Below are positions 55,440 to 64,000 of a stretch of DNA of 64,000 bases, in pieces. The DNA comes from Puccinia triticina (Eukaryota; Basidiomycota; Pucciniomycetes; Pucciniales; Pucciniaceae): the NCBI RefSeq assembly GCF_026914185.1, contig NC_070568.1, forward strand, positions 4,298,001-4,362,000, given 5' to 3'. The number at the start of each line of letters is the position of its first letter. Positions within the stretch are counted from its first letter, which is position 1. A program made the position numbers and the translations under genes. The notes beneath the pieces are model-generated. The model searched no databases. It was given only the letters and a program-made list of their open reading frames with translations, and had not been told where the DNA came from.

Positions 55440-56447
55440 AAATATGAGTCTCGGGGGGGAAGATCAATTCAGTATTTAAGCAAGGATACGCGTCAGAGCG
55501 GACAGGCGAAGGTGGGGGTGGTCAAGGCTGGGAAATTTTGAAGGAGAGGCGGAAAGATGTTGAGAAGGGACGAAAGCAAAAAACCTCAAATACCTGTCAG
55601 GAGGGTGACGATGGAGGGCCTAGCGAGCTTTGAAGGCAGATGTGGTGGAGCTCGATGATTGCACAGCTGAGGGTAGATGATGACGAGTCCTGCAAATCGT
55701 GCATGATTGTGACTGATCGAGTAGAAAGTTCAAAGGAAAACAAGCTTTGGGGCAGTAAAAGTACAAGAGGCATCGAGTTGATGACCCAATCCTCAGCTCT
55801 CTAAGGAGATTATGTCGTCAGCCAAGAAAAGAAGTTGAGCTAAAAAGTGCGGATTGGCAACCTACATCAAAGCTAGAACGGAGATGAGACTTACATGTAC
55901 ACATACAGTTCCTGATCCTAGAAAAGCGATCAAAGGCAATGAGCTGATTGGACATCAGTAAAAGGGACGGTCCAGCCAGAAAGGTCGGGGAGTGATGGCA
56001 AGGAGCCCGTTGATGGCCGAACCTAGCTGCAGAATGGCGCAAAATGATTGCAAGTGGGTCAAAGTGGGGGGAGGAGTGTCGGCAATCACTTGCAAGGAGG
56101 TTGAGTACGTACATAGTAGCAGCTATATGCTGTCACATGCCTACATACATAATCAATTATCGTTTATGATCCATGTGAGCTTTCTCGGAAATGAACATGT
56201 ATGTATTTACAGTAGGCGCAAGGTGATTGCGTACGATGGGGTGCATGCCACGTGCAGGCGTTCTAGATTGTGTAAATTTGGTTGGATGCATACATTGATA
56301 TACTGATGTAATGCATGTGTGTAAGGTTACGCCGCATGTTGATCAAATGTGAATTCAAAACCCTCCAATCATCCGGTTTGTGTCAGGCAAGAGGTGGTCT
56401 CCTCCATGTGTGATATACCGCCCAAATGGTGACCTGAAAGATTTATC
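55440..56447. other. Intergenic region upstream of the five-exon gene
   Basis: No convincing ORF. It probably contains the promoter of the minus-strand gene ending its 5' side at 55439. Confidence 0.4.
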
Positions 56448-56487
56448 AGCAGGTTCAACTTGGACAATCGTCCAAGTTGAACCTGCT
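56448..56487. repeat. 40 bp palindrome with GGACAATCGTCC core
   Basis: 18 bp perfectly complementary arms (AGCAGGTTCAACTTGGAC and its complement) flank a 4 bp AATC centre. The core matches the palindrome cluster at 60584-60706. Confidence 0.9.
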
Positions 56488-56770
56488 ATCAACTGGACCA
56501 ATCAACCAGGTCGATCAGGCAATCTAATTGGGCAGTCATCGAGTCCAAGCAAGCAGATAGATTTTGCAATTCTGCCTTGACCTAAGATGCTGTGTGGGAT
56601 GATCATCTGAGCTGCGGATGGGCCCACAAGCCCAATTGGGAAGCACTTACTCAACCGGTGGTCTTTGATAGAAGGACGGCCCAATCAACAAGCGCGTACG
56701 TACTGAGAAAGTATGAATTGTGTAGGTTACTGTATCTGATGACTTATTGCAATGTTGTAGCGCTTCTTGT

Positions 56771-56788
56771 TTTGGACGATCGTCCAAA
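56771..56788. repeat. 18 bp perfect palindrome TTTGGACGATCGTCCAAA
   Basis: It shares the core TTGGACGATCGTCCAA with the units at 56448 and 60584-60706. The rest of 56488-57581 shows no recognisable gene. Confidence 0.85.
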
Positions 56789-57581
56789 GTCGTTGCAGTT
56801 GGACAGGTGTCATTTGCCTGGGGTTTGTCAGTTATTGCGACAACAGGTGGAATGTTTGGCTACACAATCAGTGGCTGGCTGCTCCATTTGATTCGGCTAT
56901 TTTTTGAGCCTGGTTCTTTTTGCAAAAGAAACCGCTGATGCTTCACCACGGAAATGTGCATGTTATTGATATAACTGGTGAGCTCCTCGGGCCAACTCAG
57001 AAAAAAAAAGTTTCTGGTTTTTGCATGGAGGGTTCAATTTTGTAAACAATCCGAGAGTTGTGGCCACCCTACGTAATGTCACAGTCCATGGATTTTCAAT
57101 GGTGTTTTTCTCGTAAAATAACAGAGATTGACAGTGGCAAGACCATTGTTGTTTTAATGTGTGTACATCAGAAGGCCGCGGCTGGCCACCGGAAAAGAAA
57201 TGAGCAGGCAAAGAATGGCGGAAAATTAGGAAGGTGGAGCGCATTGCTGGAATAAAACTTACATAAAAGCAGGGCTTTCTACATAGAATGACGGTCGTGG
57301 GCCACCATGTGGTCATCGGAAGTAAGGTGGCCTTTGTGGAAGCCTTTCAGGAAATGTGTCATGGTTGAACGGAAGCATTTCTGGATCAAGCAGGACCACA
57401 GAGTCTCAAAGTCAACACTTTCCTCGCTTGGTCAGGGTAGCTGTATCCATAAACATTTCCAATTGAGTGATCACGTCTCAACACCACCGCGGTCCTCAAC
57501 TTTGCACTGGCTACATTCTCTTCCAGCCGTATTTAGTTTGACCTTCCCAGCCGGTTACTTTAAACCCCTCCAATTCTCATC

Positions 57582-59116
57582 ATGGATGTAGACGACAATA
57601 TTTTCTTCACCTCTGCGGGCGACGACAATCCTGTGGAGAGACCCGCGGGAGGTAAGGGATTATTTCTCTAGTGATACCAGTCCGTACTGAAAGAACTGAC
57701 ACCGGCTACTTTGATATTATCTTTATAGAGGTCCCCTTGGAAACCCTAGCTGAAGGCAGCAACCGTCGCCGAAGGACCACCAAGAGCCGCACTCAGGACC
57801 GACAAACCAATCAGAATTTGTCCAGGATCATTACGCAGGCAGCTGACGAGAAGCCTCATCATCGGGAAAAAGTTCTGCGTAGTCTTCAAACTTTCACTCG
57901 GGCCATGATGGGGCTACCATCAAATTCTAAGCCTCAAGAGCTGCCGTATTCTGTAACTGTGGAGGAGCTCGCATCTTGGGACACCTGGAGAGAGCGCCAG
58001 AAGGAGGCTTTTAGTAAGCGATTGGAAGAAGTAACAAAGAATCACCCGAAGGCGAATGAACAGGAAATCAAACACATCCGCAAGACTGAGATTGATCGGC
58101 TTAAAACCTGCCTTGTACCGGTTACTTTCCGACCTTCGCCCTTCGCCGCAACCTCGGCCGTCTCCATACATGTGAAGAGGGAGATGGAAGCTGATCTAGC
58201 CAAGCACGGATTTCCCCGTTTCACCTTTGACTGGAACACACGATGTGCGCAAGATTGCTTATGGAACACAGTGACGGTTGACATTACAGTGCGGCACTGG
58301 CTGCCGTGGGCGAAACACATCAATGTTGATGTTCTTGAATCTGCAATCCCGGGAATCAAAACATGATTTTTCAAATGGGTCGGCAATCAAGGGTTGGCTC
58401 GGGTGAAGGCGCAGGTAACCCCAGCTGCCGTGGTTGCACAGAGGAAACGGGCCCAGTATCTTCGATCTACAAAGAGAAAGGTCAGATAGAGCCATTCCAT
58501 TTCTCCACATCAGCCGATTGGAACAACTTAACTAAGTGCCAGATTTACGTCTTACACATATCAGATTGCCAACCTCCGCGCCAAAACTTTTCTGGCCCTC
58601 TACCCCGCAAAGAAGATTCTGGGACATTTACTTCGTGATCCAGACGCAGTCTCTGACTTTGAAGAAGAGGATGTAAACTCCTTGCCCCAACGAATCACAG
58701 CACACTGGCGAAGCGCTGAAATGGACAACATCATTTGCTGTATCAACCACGCCGCATTGCAGCGCGCCAAAACCCCTCAGAAGAAGATGTCTGTGAAAGG
58801 CCTGTTGGACCGCAAAGCCACCCAAGTGCCTACCTCTCAAGAAAGGATCGAGCAAAATGTCCCCAACCGCTTCCCCCTCGACGCGTATGGGCCAGCCTAT
58901 CTATGAGAAGTTGGCGAATTCCAGGCAGAACATCTCGCAAGCGAACAAATGGAACTCGACAAGCTGGCAAGCGAGATGATGCAAAAATCATTTGGTGGAT
59001 CAAATCGTTCCTCCCCGGTCCATGGAAGCGGTCATTCGAACGCACACAAACAGGCGGCACCGGTGGCCAGCAACCACACAGGGTTGACAGGTCAAGAAGT
59101 CCAAATGTCTGGATGA
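57582..59116 (+). pseudogene. Three-exon gene of unknown function with two in-frame TGA codons
   Basis: Exons 57582-57651, 57729-58480 and 58565-59116 (458 codons including stop) join in phase; introns are 77 and 84 nt with good 3' sites (TTTATAG, ACATATCAG). The protein starts MDVDDNIFFTSAGDD and has a basic patch (GSNRRRRTTKSRTQDRQ). It contains VEELASWDTWRERQKEAF and a polar C-terminus (HLASEQMELDKLASEMMQ). No family is recognised. TGA codons at 58364-58366 and 58904-58906 interrupt it, but coherent sequence follows both, again as expected from CGA-to-TGA changes. It is next to the transposase and transcribed toward it. Confidence 0.65.
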
Positions 59117-59703
59117 TGGTATGTAACCAGTCACTTAAGCTGCAATTTTACGCAAGATACTGAGAAATTTTGGAATGTGGGCTGGATTCGGAATCATCTG
59201 ACGGGCAGGGATTGATTGGTTTGTGCTAGAGGAGTCTAAAATTTTCCCTTGTCAGCTTGTCAAAATACCGAATTGCGTTCAGGATGTCATCAACCTTCAC
59301 AACAGCTTAGGAGATGGGGAAGAGTATCAGGTATAGGATGAATACATGTATCTTTGTTAAACTGTAGGCCAATCAAAGGAGAAGAGACTAGATAATGTTG
59401 TTGATCACGGTAAAAACATTCTCCGGTATAGATGTACATATGTATCTAGTTTCAGAAGCGGCTCAGGTATTTGATTTGTTTGTATACGCGTGTCAGTCAA
59501 GAGGAGGGAGGAACCTGAGGTTTAGGGTTTGTAAATATGTATTCCAGGAACAACTTCTCTCAATCAAATCCCATTGTTGGTGAGGGGGATTTCACCTCTC
59601 TGAACGGCCAAACAATATACTATGTTGAATTCCTTGTTGACGGGGATTCCTGCTTGGGAAGAATAGTCAGAAGTGTGTCCCGGGTGTTTTTGCGGGATAA
59701 TGA
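59117..59703. other. Intergenic spacer, nothing recognised
   Basis: Short frames only. It should contain the 3' ends of the flanking convergent genes. Confidence 0.4.
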
Positions 59704-60093
59704 CTAACCTCTGCCAAGCTTGGCCCGGCAAGCTACCCAGAGAGAGTAAAGGTCAGGGAATTGCTCACTCAACCCCATGGATAGGGCCTCCTGTCTTGCA
59801 CCATTGTAGTAAATGTTAATGTGCCTCAGGACATGATCGTCGTCCAGGGCCTTTTGGAGGGGGGTCCTGAGGTCGTTGTCTGGCTCAAACTTGCTATTTA
59901 CCAAGGATTTCATGGAATCAATTACGCCGTACAACCATTCCTTCTGGGATTGAGTCAGGTGCTTGGCCCAAGAACTATCCAAATCTCTTTTTTTGGAAGA
60001 CTCCGGGTGGGAACACATAGAGAAGCTTTCTTGGATATCAGTTGGGAAATTGTGCTGGAGGCGTGAATGGGGGAAGGCACAAGAGATATCCAT
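59704..60093 (-). CDS. Small ORF of unknown function near the transposase
   Basis: An intact 129-codon frame with its own ATG (MDISCAFPHSRLQH), soluble and charged, containing SQKEWLYGVIDSMKSLV and DLYSLWVACRAKLGRG. No family is recognised. It lies downstream of the transposase in the same orientation, with about 750 nt between them, and could be a separate gene or a distal exon. Confidence 0.4.
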   Translation of the reverse strand: MDISCAFPHSRLQHNFPTDIQESFSMCSHPESSKKRDLDSSWAKHLTQSQKEWLYGVIDSMKSLVNSKFEPDNDLRTPLQKALDDDHVLRHINIYYNGARQEALSMGLSEQFPDLYSLWVACRAKLGRG

Positions 60094-60583
60094 TAAGGCT
60101 GGGGGAGCTATTATTTATTTTCAAAAGCCTGCTGGCTGGCAGGTGGCAGTCTGAAGACCAAACGCCGCACCGGATCTACTGAAACATGTGGAGATGCTCT
60201 TCAGAGTAGAGGATGGGCTAGGCCGGACACATCTTATCATGCAGTGAGATTTGCCAAAAGGTAAATCTCTATCCAAAGTCTTAGGGGAGGACCGGAGGGG
60301 GTGTCAGATATATTGAAATTACAACATTGCTGTAGTTTGAGAACCACACTGGGGAAGATGTAGAAATGGAACAAAACGGGGTAGGATTACAAGGGGGCAG
60401 AAATCTTCTGATAGGTATCAATTCTGGAGATCGGTTGTACAGAGGCAATGCGTCAGAGGGGGAGTGGGGCGGAGCAGCTGAGAGAAAGAAACTGGGGTTT
60501 GAGAGTAGGAAGTGTTTGACAAGGGTTGTACGGTGTGGAATGACCTGTCTGCGACACATACAGCAAGGGGAAGCCTAATAGGG
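60094..60583. other. Spacer between the small ORF and the palindrome cluster
   Basis: No recognisable gene. CTGATAGG and GGGG-rich stretches only. Confidence 0.4.
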
Positions 60584-60706
60584 ACTTGGACAATCGTCCA
60601 AGTGGGAAGGATTGGAAACTTGGACGATCGTCCAACTGCTCAGGGTTTGGAAACTAGGACGACCGTCCAACTGGTGAGGGTTGGAGACTTGGAAGATCGT
60701 CCAAGT
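60584..60706. repeat. Four-copy palindrome cluster, period 34-35 bp
   Basis: Palindromes related to TTGGACGATCGTCCAA occur at about 60584, 60618, 60653 and 60687, each followed by a GGTTTGGA- or GGATTGGA-type linker. They are placed just downstream of the transposase gene, where CACTA elements carry subterminal repeats that bind transposon proteins. That role is inference. Confidence 0.85.
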
Positions 60707-60848
60707 CCACAGACCCAAGGTTAGCGTGCCAAGCTCCGCAATACATGCAGAGATAGAGCCATTTGATCTTGTCAATCCCTGGTCACACCCTGTGGTGAAA
60801 ACTTTGGCATCAGCTGACGCCGGTGACAATGAGAAGGATAGGACGGTG

Positions 60849-63800
60849 TTATGCCAGGGGTTCACTCACCCAATGATGAACTAAAGCCACTGATATGGTT
60901 TCAGTGTTGATTCCAAAGACACCCAAAGGATTCGACAAAACTGCCACATATCCAACAACGTTCTTGGTGTGTAACACGAGTGTTTGAGGCGAGTTTGATC
61001 TGACAAGCAGTTGGTAGTGGAGGGTAGAAACTTCCCGGTACGGATTGATATGCGTGTCCTTCTCGTCAAGTCGCGCAAAGACGGCCACGTGTACAAATGT
61101 GTTTTTGGGAAACTGCTCAGACGTGAAGATCGTTTGGATACTTCCAAATAAGTCCTTTCCTCCTAACCTAAAGTGAACATACGAGTTTCCTTTATGGCCC
61201 TTTTCAATAGTGTAATTCTTATCTTGTGCATCCTTAAAGCTTGGCTTCAAAACCACTATAGGTTTTAAAATGGTGCCATTGTTCGAAGGACTTCCTGATG
61301 CTTCAGGAACCCATTTGGCGGATGAGTATGGAGGGAATTTGTTGAGGTGATCGAGCCAGCTGGCATATATTTCGCCTGGGAGCGCGGTTGGAGCAATTGT
61401 TGTCCTGGAATCCCGCCCGTCCCCATCAACGCCCCTATCAGTGAGCTCACTCAAGCGTTTCAAAGTACTCCGCTGAATCCATCGCCGGAACAACGTCTTG
61501 CTCAACACCCCTGCAGCCGGCGCACAGTATGTTAATATATGTAGCCAAACAAAACCAGAACCAAGTGAAAGAGCTAACCCGGATGATTATTGGTTTTGGT
61601 TTTGCCAAGGAGTCCGTTCAAGCGCTCTTGTGCCCATGCGGCGAAGGCAGCTGGTGGGCCAAAGCGCTCAATTACTTCGGGGAAATGTTGTAGGATATGT
61701 ATATTGGGTTTTGAGTTGACTTTTGGCCAGTTTGCAAGAGTGTGCCTCCTGTATTCCCGAATTGCCTCGCAAATTGAGCTTAAATTGACGGCAGTGATCA
61801 TACGATGGCTCAGCAAATGTGTTATGTGAACTATTTTTACCAAGTTTTCAGCTAAGACTTTTTGATCATCGTTTGCATCACACAAGTTCCATAGAGGCAA
61901 CAAAACTAGGGGGTAAAATACGGTGTACAAGATTCCCCATTCGGCTGCCTTCAGGGAGCCTGCACTTGCGGCACCTAATTTGAGAGGCAGACGGTCGACC
62001 CATGATGGTAAGCAGGCCTGCTCAATTGCTCGCCGAACACACTCGAGTTCTTCGGTTAGCAGATGCGGCATCTGATCATCCAGCTCCCGGTCCGGCGTGC
62101 TTTCCTCCTTGTCGTGAGTGTCCGCTTTGCTCACCAAGCTTTCCCCATGAGATCGTCGTGATGCTTGGCTACCTTCCTTGTCCTTGCGCGGATTTATGGT
62201 TGCTTGGCTTGAGACACTTGCTTGTCGGTTGTTCACGCGCGCTCGGAGGAGTTACTGATGTACTGTGGCACCAGAAGCTTGTGATCCTCAAGACAAATTG
62301 GCATGTGGTGTTGTTGCTGGAAGTTTATCAGCACTTGTTGAGGCCAAGGCTAGAATGTTTTCCGTTGTCAATCGGCGCTTTGCAGGATGGTCGTCATCTT
62401 CGGCAGGACGTTTTTTGCTTTGAGTTCTCATTTGAAGTAACACCTCAAACACAGGGCCTTGTTTGCTCGGCTGCATTTTCCGCAACTTCTTCAGATCGGC
62501 CTCATGTTTCTTCCCTGCAGCCGCCAGCCCAAAGTAGGATAGAGAATGATCTTTCAGTACGCCAAGCATCAACGCATGCATAACATCAATACTTGAGTAT
62601 TCCAGGGGCCTCCAATATGGTAATTCGTTCAACGGACTATAGCGGACACCTTTTTCTTTGACTATGGCGTTCCGGCGCGTACTGTCAGGGCTATCAAGCC
62701 ATTTCCTAGCCCATTCGATGTGATCTTCATGCTCCCGCGGGGGAAATTGTGATGGATTGAAATTGTTGATCTGTGGGCGAGTGAGCTTACACAAAGAACA
62801 GAACAGAGTAGCTGAATGAGACGCAAATCCGGCCACCTTCCGCAGTGCTGGGAGATCGGCTATCAATGGGAGCATAATTGCGCGGATGGTTCGTCCACTG
62901 GGAAAGCGTGATGTTTCTTTGAATACAACACCATTAGCAAATTCCAAGAACTCCGTCACAAGCGGTTGAAGGACATTGTATATGTGATCTGCTGAGGGCT
63001 GGCCCGGAGTGATCCCAAAAAGGAAAATATTCTGCTCTAGATAGCGTTCACCCGGAGGCAAGTTAAGACAAACTAAAGTTATAGCACCAGCCTCCAAACA
63101 CTTCCCACCTATCTTATTCCCATGGGGATTGAACCAGTCGACGTAGAGGCTGAATACGAGGTTCCCGGAAGTGCTGGTGTACGGTTCAGAAGCAGTGCTG
63201 GGGAACTTGAAAGTTTTCCATACGGTCCCGTCCCAGATATCCCTCATGACACCATCTTGACGCGCATACTGCAAAGGCGCTTCGAGGAAGTCCTCAAAGT
63301 CCTGACAAAGAAGCTTCCTTTTCAACCAGTCCTTCAGCCTCTGGTAACAGAAACCTTTAATTGGTCGCCACGCAGGTTTCCCAGAGGCTACGAATTCCTT
63401 GAACACTGGCTCTTCACACAAGCGAGGGCCCTTTTCATTTGACTTTGAGAGGCTCCTGGCGGATGTGAAGAATTTGGCCGTACAGGGAGTAGTCAACGTG
63501 GTGTGAAGTTTTTGTTTCGCCCAACTTTCAGAATCCGGAATTGCTTCGTAGAGCGTCCAACATTTCGGGCAAGTGGCCTGTTCTTGAAAACTACAGTCTA
63601 AGCCAAGACGACGCGTTACTGTAACTATTGATGCGGGTATGTTTTTCAAGATGATAGACGTGTGGAACTGAAACCGGTTCCCCAAGCGAGATAGCTTCAC
63701 CTTCTCATCAGCCAGGAATCTTTCGCAAGCTTCTTCACTCATGTAGTCCTCAAAGTGGAACCGAGCGGCTTGAAGCAAAACATGCAGAGCATGTTGATCA

Positions 63801-64000
63801 ATGAATCGGAACTCCGCCTCTCGTTTGTTATCTTGGGCGGCCAACGGATTTCCCCCACCGCTTCGACCAGCAGCGCCTGATTGTAATGGGATGTGAGATA
63901 TAGCAGCCTCATTACTGCTTGATCCTACAGTTTGGTTGTTCTGGGCAGAGGCATGGTGTACTGGTAATTGGGATCCAGTCGGATCCATTGCGGATGGCAT
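60849..64000 (-). pseudogene. Tnp2-like (CACTA-type) transposase, two in-frame stops
   Basis: The frame from the ATG at 64000 runs to 61579, then a 68 nt intron (61511-61578) leads to the last exon 61510-60849: 1028 codons in all, possibly longer to the right. Marker segments of fungal Tnp2 transposases are present. They include DIWDGTVWKTF, SLYVDWFNPHGNKIGG, NIFLFGITPGQPSADHI, LPLIADLPALRKVAGFASHS with CSLC, YSPLNELPYWRP, SSIDVMHALMLGVLKDH, and SLKAAEWGILYTVFYP. Asp in VDWFN, Asp in IADLPA and Glu in AAEWG are candidates for the catalytic triad. A zinc-like CPKC lies in the N-terminal third. TGA at 62288-62290 and TAA at 62252-62254 interrupt the frame before the C-terminal third, so the copy is probably dead unless an unseen intron removes them. 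Confidence 0.82.

Noticed and set aside
57652..57671. A 20 nt intron (GTAAGG...CTCTAG) in the three-exon gene
   Set aside because: Too short for splicing; the 3' site at 57728 gives a 77 nt intron and keeps the frame.
58363..58638. Separate small gene starting MIFQMGRQSR
   Set aside because: It is an out-of-frame shadow of exon 2 and intron 2 of the three-exon gene.
62236..62290. An intron between the two large transposase ORFs
   Set aside because: Both ORFs are in the same frame, no pair of sites of adequate spacing was found, and the gap is explained by a TGA and a TAA.

Overview
The window is a repeat-dense stretch of a fungal genome, most likely a rust fungus (Pucciniales). Evidence seen: genes split by many 60-110 nt GT-AG introns, a fungal HRQ1/DUF1998 helicase, a NIPA-type magnesium transporter, a basidiomycete-style Tnp2 transposase, and layers of nested Ty3/gypsy and Ty1/copia elements. 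The rust assignment is inference; no species marker is present.

Layout. 1-5.5 kb: partial gag-less gypsy pol (minus strand, running off the left edge), LTR-like repeats, a gypsy integrase scrap and a Helitron helicase tail. 6.3-8.2 kb: a seven-exon NIPA-like gene. 8.8-19.3 kb: MITEs, a third LTR-like repeat, and a palindromic tRNA-headed SINE-like element split by a 5.0 kb copia element (copia A, 99 bp LTRs, TSD GTAGC). 19.4-23.5 kb: HRQ1, resolved here as five exons coding 1249 aa. 23.7-28.9 kb: a small family of three membrane-anchored RING genes (one intact, one lacking a zinc ligand, one broken). 29.3-31.5 kb: a 2.2 kb fold-back transposon filled with about 28 short hairpins. 31.5-36.2 kb: AT-rich inverted and direct repeats without genes. 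36.3-51.6 kb: copia B (99 bp LTRs, TSD GAGTC), interrupted by an 824 bp solo-LTR-like insert and by a 9.6 kb gypsy element (gypsy C, TSD GCGC) that carries a -1 frameshift site and a spliced antisense gene in a CpG-rich captured segment. 53-64 kb: a Tnp2/CACTA-like transposase gene with three neighbouring genes and palindrome clusters, several of the genes decayed by in-frame TGA codons.

Only HRQ1 (DNA repair helicase), the NIPA-like transporter and one RING gene look like functional host genes. Recurrent themes are hairpin arrays with different primary sequences but the same layout, and nonsense codons of the CGA-to-TGA type, which fits CpG deamination or RIP-like decay.
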